A DNA stretch of 64,000 nt from Pseudomonadota bacterium (lineage in GTDB: Bacteria > Pseudomonadota > Alphaproteobacteria > Dongiales > Dongiaceae), in contig JACPDN010000006.1 of NCBI GenBank assembly GCA_016183985.1, positions 1,488,001 to 1,552,000 of the forward strand. The letters run 5' to 3'. A program made the position numbers and the translations under genes. Numbering within the stretch: the stretch's first letter is position 1; each line of letters starts with the position of its first letter. Positions 1 to 8,635 of this stretch are shown here, piece by piece. The notes below the pieces were generated by a model that was not told the origin of the DNA, did not search any database, and worked only from the letters and a program-made list of their open reading frames with translations.

Positions 1-1
1 C

Positions 2-571
2 GAGGCCGGCGCCCTGACGCTCAACGCCCACGAATTCGATTTGGGCGCGATGCTGCATTCGGCGATCGGCGTCGCCCGCGGCCAGGCGGCGGCGCGCGAT
101 ATCCGCCTCGAACTGGCGCCGATGCCGCTGATGCAGATGATGGCCGATGAGCGGCGCCTGCGCCAGGTCGTGATCAACCTCATTTCCAACGCGATCAAGT
201 TTTCGCAAGCCGGCGGTACCGTCACCTTGCGCGCGCAATGCGACCTTGCCGGTTCACCCGTGATCGAGATCGTCGATCAGGGCGTCGGCATCGCGCCCGC
301 CGATATCGAGCGCATCTTCGAACCCTTCGTCCAGGTGGAAAGCCATTTGAACCGCAAGAATGAGGGGACGGGCCTGGGCCTGCCGCTCTCACGCCAGATC
401 ATGACCCTCCATGGCGGCACGTTGCATCTCGAATCGGTGCCGGGTGCCGGCACCACGGCGGTGATGACCCTGCCGCCGCAGGTACTGATCGACGGCCAGC
501 CCATTGAGCTGCCGGCGGTTATTCTCCGACCTGAAGCAGCAGACCCAGTTTGCGCGCTTTCGCAAAGCTGA
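2..571 (+). CDS. Sensor histidine kinase, C-terminal part (partial)
   Basis: The reading frame is open from the first bases of the window, so the gene starts upstream. The visible 189 residues are the catalytic ATP-binding part of a histidine kinase: an N-box (residues like LISNAIKFS), a G1 box (EIVDQGVGIAP), a G2 box (GTGLGLPLSRQI) and a closing strand. The sensor, the dimerisation His box and any receiver domain lie outside the window, so the signal is unknown. It would autophosphorylate on His and pass phosphate to a response regulator. Its last 53 bp overlap the end of the convergent ABC permease gene. The short tail after the kinase core shows no further domain. Confidence 0.9.
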   Translation, partial: EAGALTLNAHEFDLGAMLHSAIGVARGQAAARDIRLELAPMPLMQMMADERRLRQVVINLISNAIKFSQAGGTVTLRAQCDLAGSPVIEIVDQGVGIAPADIERIFEPFVQVESHLNRKNEGTGLGLPLSRQIMTLHGGTLHLESVPGAGTTAVMTLPPQVLIDGQPIELPAVILRPEAADPVCALSQS

Positions 572-1316
572 AGAGATAGATCCCGATCCCCACCAGGCAG
601 AGCAGGGCATTGAGGCCCAGCGCTGCCATGAAATGATCCCAGCGGAAGACGTTGTGGAACAGCATCTCGCGCATGCCCTCGAACACATGGGTCGAGGGCA
701 GCGCCAGTGAAATGGCCTGCGCCCAGCCGGGCAGGACGGTGATGGGGTAATAGACGCAGGAAAACGGCGCCAGCAGGAAAACCAGGAACCACGCCATGTT
801 CTCGGCGGCGAGGCCGTAGCGCAGGATCATCGCCGTGACGATGAGGCCCAGCGCACAGCCCATGATCAACAGGTTGAAGAAGAAGGCGAGCAAAGGCACG
901 CCGAGGGTGAAGATCGAGAAATCGTAGAACGGGATGGCAAGCAACATCGCCGGCAGCACGCCGATGACGGCACGCACGAAGGACATGGCGACGAGCGAGA
1001 CGATGTGCTCAAGCGGTGTCAGCGGCGAGCAATAGAGATTGGCCAGATTGCGCGACCACAGCTCTTCCAAGAAGGAGAGCGAGAAACCGAGCTGCCCGCG
1101 AAACAGCACGTCCCATAGCATGACACCGGCGATGAGCACGCCGAAAGCCCCGGCGACGTAAGACGAGTTGGTGGCAAGGAACTGGGAGAGGAACCCCCAG
1201 ATCACCATCTGCATGGTCGGCCAATACGCCATCTCGACAATGCGCGGCCAGGACCGCCGCATGACATAGAAATGCCGCTGGCACATGGCGCCGACGCGGG
1301 CGAAGGAGAAGGTCAT
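519..1316 (-). CDS. ABC-2 type transporter permease
   Basis: A 265-residue integral membrane protein with about six hydrophobic segments, typical in length for ABC-2 (NodJ/DrrB-like) permeases. It carries an amphipathic N-terminus followed by membrane spans (for example a segment near FLVFLLAPFSCVYYPITVLP, the family's cytoplasm-to-membrane signature region). It forms an exporter in the inner membrane with the ATPase encoded just upstream; the two genes overlap by 4 bp (ATGA), which implies translational coupling. The cargo (drug, polysaccharide or lipid) cannot be deduced. The 3' end overlaps the convergent histidine kinase gene. Confidence 0.9.
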   Translation of the reverse strand: MTFSFARVGAMCQRHFYVMRRSWPRIVEMAYWPTMQMVIWGFLSQFLATNSSYVAGAFGVLIAGVMLWDVLFRGQLGFSLSFLEELWSRNLANLYCSPLTPLEHIVSLVAMSFVRAVIGVLPAMLLAIPFYDFSIFTLGVPLLAFFFNLLIMGCALGLIVTAMILRYGLAAENMAWFLVFLLAPFSCVYYPITVLPGWAQAISLALPSTHVFEGMREMLFHNVFRWDHFMAALGLNALLCLVGIGIYLFSFAKARKLGLLLQVGE

Positions 1317-2095
1317 GGCAGAAGGCCCCTCACCTCGGCCGGCTCGCCGCTGCGGCGATCCCTGGCGATATCGAGGAAGACTTCTTCGAGATTCTGGCGG
1401 CCGAAGCGGTAGATGAGATCGTCCGGCGTGCCGCGATCGACGATCTTGCCCTTGCGCATCATCAGCACCTCATGCGCCAGCCGCTCGACCTCGTTCATGT
1501 TGTGCGAGGCGAGCAGGATCGCGGCCCCGGATTCGCGCTGATAGTTTTCGAGGTAGTGGCGCACCCAATCGGCGGTGTCGGGGTCGAGGGAGGCCGTGGG
1601 CTCATCAAGCAACAGCAGTTCCGGCCGGTTGAGGAGCGCCTTCCCCAGCGCCACGCGGGTCTTCTGCCCGGCCGAGAGCGAACCGGTGCGCCGGTCCAGC
1701 AGCGCGTCAAGATCGAGTGCCGCCGCCACTTCCTTGATCCGGCCGGCCACATCCTTAATGCCGTAGAGTTTCCCGAAGACCGTGAGGTTCTCCCGCGCCG
1801 ACAGGCGGTGCGGCAGATCCACATAGGGGGAGGAAAAATTCATACGCCCCAGTACCTTGTGCCGCTGGCGCGCGATATCGAGGCCGAAAAGCCGGATGCG
1901 CCCGGCGGTGGGCACCAGCAATCCCAGCAGCATCGAGATGGTGGTGGTCTTCCCCGCCCCGTTGCCCCCCAGCAAAGCCGCGGTTTGCCCCGCTTTGACG
2001 CCGAAAGTGAGGCCATCGACGGCTTTGAGATCGCCAAAGCTCTTCTGAAGCTGATCCACGTCAATGATGGGCTCTGAAAGCATGCTAAGGCTCAA
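1313..2095 (-). CDS. ABC transporter ATP-binding protein
   Basis: A 260-residue nucleotide-binding subunit. Visible motifs are Walker A (GGNGAGKTTT, about residues 43-52), the signature LSAGQKTRVALGKALL, Walker B with LLLDEPTASLDPD, and the H-switch (LLASHNMNEVERL). The signature has A instead of the second S/G (LSAGQ), common in ABC-2 exporters of the NatA/CcmA type. It hydrolyses ATP to power the permease encoded downstream. The start could be 2095 or the internal ATG at 2083 (MLSEP). A 146-bp divergent gap separates it from regB. Confidence 0.92.
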   Translation of the reverse strand: MSLSMLSEPIIDVDQLQKSFGDLKAVDGLTFGVKAGQTAALLGGNGAGKTTTISMLLGLLVPTAGRIRLFGLDIARQRHKVLGRMNFSSPYVDLPHRLSARENLTVFGKLYGIKDVAGRIKEVAAALDLDALLDRRTGSLSAGQKTRVALGKALLNRPELLLLDEPTASLDPDTADWVRHYLENYQRESGAAILLASHNMNEVERLAHEVLMMRKGKIVDRGTPDDLIYRFGRQNLEEVFLDIARDRRSGEPAEVRGLLP

Positions 2096-2241
2096 GGTGC
2101 GACAAGATGGGAAGGCATAGATTCGGTATGACTTTCAGCACCTTGATAGCCGATTTAGACTGCCCCTGTAAAACAACCCCCGTAGAACAGCCCCGGCGAA
2201 TGGGCCGGTTGCAAAGCGGGGCTTAATGTCTTGAATGGTTC

Positions 2242-3633
2242 TTGATGACTGAAGTTGCAGCCCCTGCGGCCGGTATCCGGCCCCATTTGAAGCCCGCCCG
2301 CCGTCCGGCGCGCGGCCAGGTGCGGCTGCGCACGCTGCTCGCCATCCGCTGGGTGGCGGTGACGGGCCAGGCGGCCTCGGTCTTCTTCGTCGATATCGTC
2401 CTGGGCTATCCGACCCCGCTGATACCGGCAGCCCTCGTCATTGCGGCACTCGCCATAGCGACCCTGGTACCGCAGGTGAAGCGCAAGGCCAATGCGCGTT
2501 TGACCGACCGGCAATCAGCACTCTATTTCGCCTTCGATATGGTGCAGCTCACGGTACTGCTGGGCCTCACCGGGGGCCTGCACAACCCCTTCTCGCTGCT
2601 GCTCCTTGCCCCCGTCACGGTCTCGGCCGCCGCCTTGAGCTATCGCTCGACCTTGGGCCTGACGGCGCTCGCCATCACCTGCGTCAACGTCCTCGCCTTC
2701 TTCCACCTGCCTTTGCCCTGGCCGGGCGATGTCTTCAGCCTGCCGCCGATCTTCGTCTTCGGCGTCGCCGTGGCACTCGGTCTCGCAGTCGTTTTCATCT
2801 CCGCCTATGTCTTCAAGGTGGCCGAGGAATCGCGCCGTGTCACCGACGCGCTGATGGCGGTGCAATCGGCGCTCGATACCGAGCAGCGCATCAATTCGGT
2901 GGGGGCCCTCGCCGCCGCCGCCGCCCATGAGCTGGGCTCGCCTTTGGGCACCATCTCCCTCATCGCCAAGGAGCTGACGCGCGACTTGCCGGCGGACTCG
3001 CCCTATCGGCCCGATGCGGAACTACTGCTGAGCCAGGCGGAACGCTGCCGGCATATTCTGGCCGAGATCGCGGCGCGGCCCGAGCAATCCTCGAAGGACC
3101 ATTTCCATGTGCTGGCGGCCCCGCTCCTCATCGAGCTTGCCGCCGAGCCTTTCCGGCGCCCCTCGGTCGCTTTGCGCATCGAGGCGAAATCCGAAGGCGG
3201 CGAGCAGGATCCACCGGTGATGCCGCGCCGGCCTGAGATCATGCACGGCCTCGGCAACCTGCTGCAGAACGCCATCGAATTCGCCAAGGAAGAAGTGCAG
3301 GTGGTGATCAGCTGGTCGCGGGCCGAACTTGCCATCACCATCACCGATGACGGCCAGGGCTTTCCGCCGGAGCTTCTGGCGCGGCTCGGCGACCCCTATA
3401 TTTCAGCAGCCCTCGGGCGCTATGCTGGCAAGCTGGTGCGCAGCGCCGTGGGTGGCCCCAAGAGCGGACCGGACCGGCGCCAGGGCGATCATATGGGCCT
3501 TGGCATCTTCATCGCCCAGAATCTGCTGGAACGATCGGGCGGGAATGTCCATTTCGGTAACAACGAATTCGGCGGCGCCGAGGTCAAGGTGATCTGGCCC
3601 AGGAGCGCGCTCAATGAAGCGCATAAGGAGTAA
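2242..3633 (+). CDS. regB: Redox-sensing histidine kinase RegB (PrrB/ActS)
   Basis: A 463-residue membrane histidine kinase with about six transmembrane helices in the first 195 residues. Three family hallmarks are present: the quinone-binding motif GGLHNPF (about 111-117), the H-box HELGSPLGTI with the phosphorylated His near 229, and the redox Cys in ERCRHIL near 269. The C-terminal ATPase domain has DDGQGF and GLGIFIAQNLLERSGG. In known systems RegB senses ubiquinone redox state and phosphorylates RegA, controlling respiration, photosynthesis and carbon or nitrogen fixation genes. The frame opens at TTG 2242; ATG 2245 is an equally likely start. regA follows immediately, and its upstream leader lies inside the regB end. 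Confidence 0.93.
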   Translation: MMTEVAAPAAGIRPHLKPARRPARGQVRLRTLLAIRWVAVTGQAASVFFVDIVLGYPTPLIPAALVIAALAIATLVPQVKRKANARLTDRQSALYFAFDMVQLTVLLGLTGGLHNPFSLLLLAPVTVSAAALSYRSTLGLTALAITCVNVLAFFHLPLPWPGDVFSLPPIFVFGVAVALGLAVVFISAYVFKVAEESRRVTDALMAVQSALDTEQRINSVGALAAAAAHELGSPLGTISLIAKELTRDLPADSPYRPDAELLLSQAERCRHILAEIAARPEQSSKDHFHVLAAPLLIELAAEPFRRPSVALRIEAKSEGGEQDPPVMPRRPEIMHGLGNLLQNAIEFAKEEVQVVISWSRAELAITITDDGQGFPPELLARLGDPYISAALGRYAGKLVRSAVGGPKSGPDRRQGDHMGLGIFIAQNLLERSGGNVHFGNNEFGGAEVKVIWPRSALNEAHKE

Positions 3634-3640
3634 AGAGGAC

Positions 3641-4198
3641 ATGAACGATCAAGCACAGCAGGTCGCTAGCAGCGAGAAGACGCTGCTCATCATCGATGAC
3701 GACGCCCCCTATCGCCAGCGTCTGGCGATGGCGCTGGAGAAGCGCGGCTTCCAGGTCAACCAGGCCGAGAGCGTCGAAGCCGGCATGGCCGCCGCCAAGG
3801 CGCATCCGCCGCGCTATGCCGTGGTCGATTTGAGGCTTGCCGATGGCAGCGGCCTCGACGTCGTGCCGGAGATCAAGAAGAGCCGGCCCGATTGCCGCGT
3901 CGTCATCCTCACCGGCTACGGCAACATCGCCACCGCCGTCGCCGCCATCAAATCCGGCGCTATCGATTACCTCCCCAAGCCCGCCGATGCGGACCAGGTG
4001 GAGGCAGCGCTCCTCGAACATCGCGACGCCCTGCCGCCGCCGCCCGAGCAGCCGATGACCGCCGACCGCGTGCGCTGGGAGCATATCCAGCGCGTCTACG
4101 AACAATGCGACCGCAACGTCTCGGAGACCGCCAGGCGCCTGCGCATGCACCGCCGCACCCTGCAGCGCATTCTTGCCAAGTATGCCCCCAGGGCCTAG
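3641..4198 (+). CDS. regA: Response regulator RegA (PrrA/ActR)
   Basis: A 185-residue response regulator. The receiver has the acidic pair DDD (about 19-21), the phospho-acceptor Asp near 63 (VVDLRLADGSGLD) and Lys in DYLPKPAD. The C-terminal Fis-like helix-turn-helix reads NVSETARRLRMHRRTLQRIL, almost the invariant RegA sequence. It binds DNA and controls redox-responsive genes after phosphorylation by RegB. I chose ATG 3641 because AGGAG and GAGG ribosome-binding sequences lie just upstream and this gives the usual 184-185 residue length. An in-frame ATG at 3614 would add nine residues and overlap regB. Confidence 0.93.
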   Translation: MNDQAQQVASSEKTLLIIDDDAPYRQRLAMALEKRGFQVNQAESVEAGMAAAKAHPPRYAVVDLRLADGSGLDVVPEIKKSRPDCRVVILTGYGNIATAVAAIKSGAIDYLPKPADADQVEAALLEHRDALPPPPEQPMTADRVRWEHIQRVYEQCDRNVSETARRLRMHRRTLQRILAKYAPRA

Positions 4199-4221
4199 TC
4201 GCCTCCCAGTCCCAATATTAT

Positions 4222-4300
4222 CGTCATGCCCGGGCTTGTCCCGGGCATCCAGTCCATCCGCCGCTATCGTGGATCCCCGGGACTTCGCCCGGGGATGACG
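4222..4300. repeat. Dispersed palindromic element, copy A
   Basis: A two-arm palindrome: CGTCATGCCCGGG ... CCCGGGCATCCA in the left arm, TGGATCCCCGGG ... CCCGGGGATGACG in the right. Both arms fold individually and the whole element also pairs end to end. It sits between regA and the Nudix gene and is followed by a run of seven T, so it could also end regA transcription. Related copies are at 27363, 28426 and 51613. Confidence 0.85.
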
Positions 4301-4321
4301 TTTTTTTGGAGCACCTGAGCG

Positions 4322-4810
4322 ATGAGCTTCCGCGACAGCTATCTCTACCCGATCCGGCAGAAGGTCGGCACCGACCTCCTGCTCTTGCCCGGCGCCTCCT
4401 GCCTCTTCGTCAATGCGGCAAGCGAGGTGCTGCTCGAGCGGCGTAGCGATTTCAGGATCTGGGGCGTGCCCGCAGGTTCGCCGGAACCCGGCGAGGATAT
4501 CGCCACCTCGATCCGGCGCGAGATGCTGGAGGAGACCGGTGTCGAGCCAGCGCGCGTCATTCCCTATGGCTTCGCCTCAGACCCCAAGACGAAGACCATC
4601 GTCTATCCCAACGGCCATCGCTGCCAGTATTTCGTGATGCTGTTCTACGCCGATTGGCCGGCCGGCGCCGCGCCGGTGACATCCGAGGAATCGCTCGAAT
4701 TCGCCTGGTTCAAGCCGGATGCATTGCCGGCGGAGATCATGCCCTCGACGCCGGCGACGGTCGCCGCCTATCTGCGCTTTCGCGAGACCGGCGTGTTCCA
4801 GATGGTTTGA
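4322..4810 (+). CDS. Nudix hydrolase
   Basis: A 162-residue Nudix pyrophosphohydrolase. The Nudix box is visible near residues 51-73: GSPEPGEDIATSIRREMLEE followed by TG, matching Gx5Ex7REUxEExGU with a Ser-Pro variation. Family members hydrolyse nucleoside diphosphates linked to another moiety (oxidised nucleotides, ADP-ribose, NADH). The first 25 residues (YLYPIRQKVGTDLLLLPGASCLFV) resemble bacterial Nudix proteins of unassigned substrate. It stands alone between a palindromic repeat and a hairpin at 4831, so it is probably a single-gene transcript. Confidence 0.88.
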   Translation: MSFRDSYLYPIRQKVGTDLLLLPGASCLFVNAASEVLLERRSDFRIWGVPAGSPEPGEDIATSIRREMLEETGVEPARVIPYGFASDPKTKTIVYPNGHRCQYFVMLFYADWPAGAAPVTSEESLEFAWFKPDALPAEIMPSTPATVAAYLRFRETGVFQMV

Positions 4811-4830
4811 AGAGACCGGCCCTCTCTACT

Positions 4831-4861
4831 TGTCATCCCCCGCCTGAAGCGGGAGATGACA
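4831..4861. repeat. Hairpin with TGTCATC/GATGACA arms
   Basis: An inverted repeat of TGTCATCCCCCGC and GCGGGAGATGACA around a CTGAA loop, located between the convergent Nudix and DoxX-like genes. It resembles the ends of the dispersed GTCATC palindromes and may act as a bidirectional terminator, although neither side has a strong T run. Confidence 0.55.
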
Positions 4862-4884
4862 GATAAGAAAGAGCGGGCGTCCCC

Positions 4885-5100
4885 TTACTCCCGCCCCATC
4901 TTCGCATCGACGCTCCACGGGCCGGGGCCGGCGAAGAAGAAATAGAAGAACAGGAAGCAATAGAGGATCGCGGCATCGCCCTGGTTGACTGCCGGGAAGA
5001 AGCTTTGCGGCGCATGCACCAGGAAGACGAGGCCGGCAACGATGCGGACGATGCTGAGCACTTTGGGTGCCCAGGGGTTGAGTTGGGAGCTGAGAGCCAT
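4885..5100 (-). pseudogene. DoxX-family membrane protein with internal deletion
   Basis: An intact 71-residue frame, about half the usual DoxX length. Residues 1-27 (LSIVRIVAGLVFL) look like the first DoxX helix. The rest (HAPQSFFPAVNQGDAAILYC, then AGPGPWSVDA) looks like the last helix and C-terminal signature of DoxX. The two middle helices are missing without a frameshift. I infer an in-frame deletion, possibly between short repeats such as the helix-1 FL.H segment and the later HAP segment. It may be a relic or a functional two-helix variant. The ATG at 5100 is preferred because translation upstream of it shows no membrane-protein character. Confidence 0.6.
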
Positions 5101-5228
5101 GGCTGGTCCCCTGTCTGCTGCGGCCCCGAAGCGGTCCGCTCGCTGGCATCCGCCGGAGGGCGGGCTAATCGCAAGGATATGAAACCGACTCCGCTCCTGC
5201 CAAGCCACCACAGAACCTGGGTTCTGCG

Positions 5229-5885
5229 TTAAGCCCCTAAAATCCTTGCGACTTCCTGCATGTCGCCGACCACGGCATCGGCGCCGGTTTGCCGCAACCG
5301 CGCCCCGAGGCCAGGGAGCACATGGCTGCCGCCGGTAAAGCCGATGACATGCATGCCGGCGGCCTTTGCCGCTGTGACTCCGGCGATGCTGTCCTCGATA
5401 ACCACGCAAGAACCGGGCGCGTGGCCCATGCGTCTGGCGGCATAGAGGAAGAGGTCCGGCGCGGGCTTGCCGTTCTCCACCATCGTGGCGCTGAAGATAT
5501 GGGGGGCAAGCCGGTCATAGAGGCCGACCAGGCCGAGGCTGTGCTGCAGCCGCTCCGGCGCGCTCGACGAGGCGACGCAGCGCGGCAGCGTGAGCGCGTC
5601 GAGCAGATCGGCGATGCCGCTGATCGCGGTGAGTTCGGTCTCGAAGACATGCTTCGTCTCGGCGACGATGTCGGCGATGCAGGCTTCCGTGACGGTCCAG
5701 TTGAAATGGTCCTCGACCAGTTTCATGCTGCTCTTGAAGCTCAAGCCGATGCAATGATTGACGATGAAGTCATCGGCCATGTCGAGGCCGTGGCGGCGGA
5801 AGACGCGCGTCTCGGCGATGCAGCCCAGATGCTCGCTGTCGATGAGGACGCCGTCGCAATCGAAGATGACGAGATTGGGTGTCAT
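5229..5885 (-). CDS. HAD-superfamily hydrolase (subfamily IA)
   Basis: A 218-residue HAD phosphatase. Motif I is DCDGVLIDSE (nucleophile Asp near 9 and general acid Asp near 11), motif II is the Ser in VASSSAPERL, and motif III/IV is KPAPDLFLYAA ... VIEDSIAGVTAAKAAGM. The helical cap between motifs I and II places it with the beta-phosphoglucomutase / YieH-like phosphatases that act on small phosphorylated metabolites. The substrate is unknown. It starts 14 bp after the stop of the UbiH-family gene on the same strand, so the two are probably co-transcribed. Confidence 0.9.
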   Translation of the reverse strand: MTPNLVIFDCDGVLIDSEHLGCIAETRVFRRHGLDMADDFIVNHCIGLSFKSSMKLVEDHFNWTVTEACIADIVAETKHVFETELTAISGIADLLDALTLPRCVASSSAPERLQHSLGLVGLYDRLAPHIFSATMVENGKPAPDLFLYAARRMGHAPGSCVVIEDSIAGVTAAKAAGMHVIGFTGGSHVLPGLGARLRQTGADAVVGDMQEVARILGA

Positions 5886-5899
5886 GGGCAGCGCGCTTG

Positions 5900-7279
5900 T
5901 CAGAGCTTCTCGCCGCGCACCAGGCGCGGCAAGGTGCCCACCACACCCATGGCATGGCGCATGGCGAGGCGCTTCAGGGGCTTTGCCTTGTTGAAGAGGA
6001 AGAAGCCGATATCGCGCGCCAGGCGAAGTGGGCCGATATCGTTGGAGAAGAGGCGCGTGAGCCCGTCGGTCACCACCAGCATCATCAGATTGTCAAAGCG
6101 CCGCCAGCGCGCGTAATGCTCCAGCACATTGAGACTGCCGAGATCGCCGCCGCCACGCCAGGCATCGACCAGCACTTCCGACAAGGCCGCAACATCGCGC
6201 ACACCCATATTGAATCCCTGCCCCGCGATCGGATGCATGCCATGCGCGGCATCGCCGGCAAGCGCCAGGCCGTCTTTGATATAGGTGGCGGCAAGAATCA
6301 TCTTGAGCGGATAGTTGAAGCGCGGACCCACCGGGCGAATGGCACCCAAGGTCGGGCCGAAGCGGCGCTCGATCTCGCGGCCGAGATCGGCATCGCTCAG
6401 GCCCAGCAGCATCGGGATGATGCGCGGATCCTCGGTCCAGACGATGGAGGAGCGATGCCGCCCTTCCTCGTCATCGGTCATCGGCAACATCGCAAACGGC
6501 CCGACGGGCAGGAAATGCTCATGCGCGACACCATTATGCGGCAGCTCATGCGTCACCGTGCAGACAATGGCGCTGTGCTTATAGCCCAGTTCCTGGGTCG
6601 CGATCCCGGCCATGCGGCGCACGGCGGAGGCGCGGCCGTCGGCACCGATGACGAGGCGGGCGCGGATCTCCGTGCCGTCATCCAGCGCCACGACATTGCC
6701 GATTCCCTCAAACGCGATCTCGCGCACCCGCGTCCCGGGGATGTGGGTGACGGCCGGAATCTCGGCGAGGCGTTTCAAGAGCCCCACGCGCACGGCGCGG
6801 TTCTCGATGATCCAGCCGAAGGGCGGCTGCGCGCCTTTGGCACCCGGCACCGCATCGGGGTTGAGATCGGCGAAATGGTAATGGACGAAGAACGGGCTCG
6901 CCTCCCGGTACTGCCAGCCGCCATCGGAGACGCGGATATCGCGGATGGGCTCGGCGGCATGGGCCATGTAATCCCAGGCGCCGATGCCGGCGAGCACCTG
7001 CTGCGAACCATAGGCGATGGCCGAGGAGCGGCCATCGAAAGCCTCCCCGGTAAGGTCCGGCAGCTTTTCCGATTCGACCAGCGTCACCGCGATTCCCGCC
7101 CCGCCGAGTGCTGCCGCCATCGCCATGCCGACCAGCCCGCCGCCGACAATCAGGATTTCGGTTTCGCGTGGCCCGGCAGCCGAAAGCGCAACGAGCTTCG
7201 GCCCGCCGGTATTTGACGGGTAAGTGCCTGCGTTTGCAGGCTCATTCGGCGTGGTATGCGAGTCTGTCATGGCTGGCAC
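5900..7279 (-). CDS. UbiH/UbiF/COQ6-family FAD-dependent ubiquinone hydroxylase
   Basis: A 459-residue flavoprotein monooxygenase. It shows the dinucleotide-binding GGGLVGMAMAAAL, the LVIGADGRASAVR motif, and the ubiquinone-hydroxylase signature GDAAHGMHPIAGQGFNMG near residue 340. These enzymes hydroxylate the aromatic ring of ubiquinone precursors using FAD, NAD(P)H and O2. Which ring carbon it targets (UbiH, UbiF, UbiI or UbiL-type) cannot be fixed from sequence alone. About 30 extra residues precede the FAD fold; ATG 7279 or 7270 could be the start. It is divergent from the methyltransferase gene at 7323, with only 43 bp between. Confidence 0.9.
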   Translation of the reverse strand: MPAMTDSHTTPNEPANAGTYPSNTGGPKLVALSAAGPRETEILIVGGGLVGMAMAAALGGAGIAVTLVESEKLPDLTGEAFDGRSSAIAYGSQQVLAGIGAWDYMAHAAEPIRDIRVSDGGWQYREASPFFVHYHFADLNPDAVPGAKGAQPPFGWIIENRAVRVGLLKRLAEIPAVTHIPGTRVREIAFEGIGNVVALDDGTEIRARLVIGADGRASAVRRMAGIATQELGYKHSAIVCTVTHELPHNGVAHEHFLPVGPFAMLPMTDDEEGRHRSSIVWTEDPRIIPMLLGLSDADLGREIERRFGPTLGAIRPVGPRFNYPLKMILAATYIKDGLALAGDAAHGMHPIAGQGFNMGVRDVAALSEVLVDAWRGGGDLGSLNVLEHYARWRRFDNLMMLVVTDGLTRLFSNDIGPLRLARDIGFFLFNKAKPLKRLAMRHAMGVVGTLPRLVRGEKL

Positions 7280-7322
7280 AATCCCGGTTTACGGCGCTTA
7301 TGTCCAGCGGCTATAAGGCCGC

Positions 7323-8093
7323 ATGAAACTGGCCCCCGATTGGAACAGGACCGCCGCCGATTACGCCCGCCACCGGGCCGGCTTCCCTGGCTGGTTCTAC
7401 GACCGGATGGCTGAACGCGGGCTGTTCCGGCCTGGTTCCCAGATCCTCGATATCGGCACCGGCACCGGCTTCCTGGGGCGCGGCTTTGCTCAGCGCGGCG
7501 CGCACGTCACCGGCCTCGATGTCGCCACCGGCATGATGGACGCGGCCCGCGACCTCGACCGTGCGGCGGGCCTCACCACCGAGTACGTCACCGCCCCAGC
7601 CGAGGCGACCGGCCTGCCCCCATCCAGCTTCGATCTCGTTACCGCCGGCACCTGCTGGCATTGGTTCGATGCGCCCAAGGTGATGGCGGAGGCCATGCGC
7701 CTATTGAAACCAGGCGGGCATCTGGTCATCGCCAACCTCGTCTGGCTGCCCTTGCCCGGCAATGTGGTGGCAAGAACGGAAGCGCTCATCGAGGCACACA
7801 ATCCCAACTGGCATCTGGGCGGCTGGCAGGGCCACAGCGCCAACCAGCAGCTCGACCTCATCAATGGCGGCTTCAGCCATCGCGAGAGCGCCTCGGTCGA
7901 TTACGACATCCCCTACAGCCCGGAAGCCTGGCGGGGCCGCATCCGCGGCTCGGCCGGCATTGCAGCGAGCCTCGGCACCACCGAAGTAGAAAAGTTCGAC
8001 GCCGAGCTTGGCGCCTTGCTGGCGCGTGACTTCCCTGGCGATCCCATCCCCGTACCGCACCGCCTGGTGACGCTGTGGGGGAAGAAGCCATGA
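7323..8093 (+). CDS. Class I SAM-dependent methyltransferase
   Basis: A 256-residue methyltransferase of the Methyltransf_11 type. Motif I is ILDIGTGTGFLGRGF (about 41-55), the acidic residue of motif II is in VTGLDVATGMMDAA, and a post-motif region FDLVTAGTCWHWFD follows. The N-terminal WNRTAADYARHRAGFP is typical of small-molecule methyltransferases annotated as UbiE-like. The substrate is unknown. It heads a three-gene run with GNAT and a membrane protein; its stop overlaps the next start (ATGA at 8090-8093). Confidence 0.88.
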   Translation: MKLAPDWNRTAADYARHRAGFPGWFYDRMAERGLFRPGSQILDIGTGTGFLGRGFAQRGAHVTGLDVATGMMDAARDLDRAAGLTTEYVTAPAEATGLPPSSFDLVTAGTCWHWFDAPKVMAEAMRLLKPGGHLVIANLVWLPLPGNVVARTEALIEAHNPNWHLGGWQGHSANQQLDLINGGFSHRESASVDYDIPYSPEAWRGRIRGSAGIAASLGTTEVEKFDAELGALLARDFPGDPIPVPHRLVTLWGKKP

Positions 8094-8635
8094 CGACGAT
8101 CCGCCCCGCGACCGAAGCCGATCTGCCGGTGATCGCCGAGATTCATTTGAAAGGCTGGGAGCTCGCCTATGGCGCTTTCCTCCCCGCCGATCAACTGGCC
8201 GCCATGCAGCCGGCAAAGCGCCTGCCGCTGTGGCAAGGCTGGCTCGCCGATCCCAAGAAACTGATCCTGGTAGGCTCTGTCGGGAGCGAGATCGACGGCT
8301 TCATGCTCGGCGGCCCGGTCAAGGACCACGACATCCGCAAGGGCAGCCTTACCGGCTTCGATTGCGAGATCTACTCGCTCCACACCCGCGAGCGCGTGCA
8401 AGGCAAGGGTCTCGGCCGCGCCCTCATCAGCGCCGCCGCCACCCATTGGGCCGCCGCTGGCAAGAGCGCCTTGATGCTCTGGGCCTATAGCGACAACGCC
8501 TACAGGAAGTTCTACGAAAAGATCGGCGGCGACCTCATCGCCGAAGGCATCGACGACGGCATCCCCGACGTCGCTTATGGCTGGCGGGATTTGACCGCGC
8601 TAAACGTTCAAACGGGAATGCAGCATGTTTCTTGA
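8090..8635 (+). CDS. GNAT-family N-acetyltransferase
   Basis: A 181-residue acetyltransferase. The acetyl-CoA-binding segment is ERVQGKGLGRALISAAA (Q/RxxGxG/A motif), followed by ALMLWAYSDNAYRKFYEKIGG, the usual motif-B region. It transfers an acetyl group to an unknown amine. I chose ATG 8090 because it overlaps the previous stop as ATGA and begins directly with the conserved TTIRPATEADLP; an upstream in-frame ATG at 8075 would add five residues. Confidence 0.88.
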   Translation: MTTIRPATEADLPVIAEIHLKGWELAYGAFLPADQLAAMQPAKRLPLWQGWLADPKKLILVGSVGSEIDGFMLGGPVKDHDIRKGSLTGFDCEIYSLHTRERVQGKGLGRALISAAATHWAAAGKSALMLWAYSDNAYRKFYEKIGGDLIAEGIDDGIPDVAYGWRDLTALNVQTGMQHVS

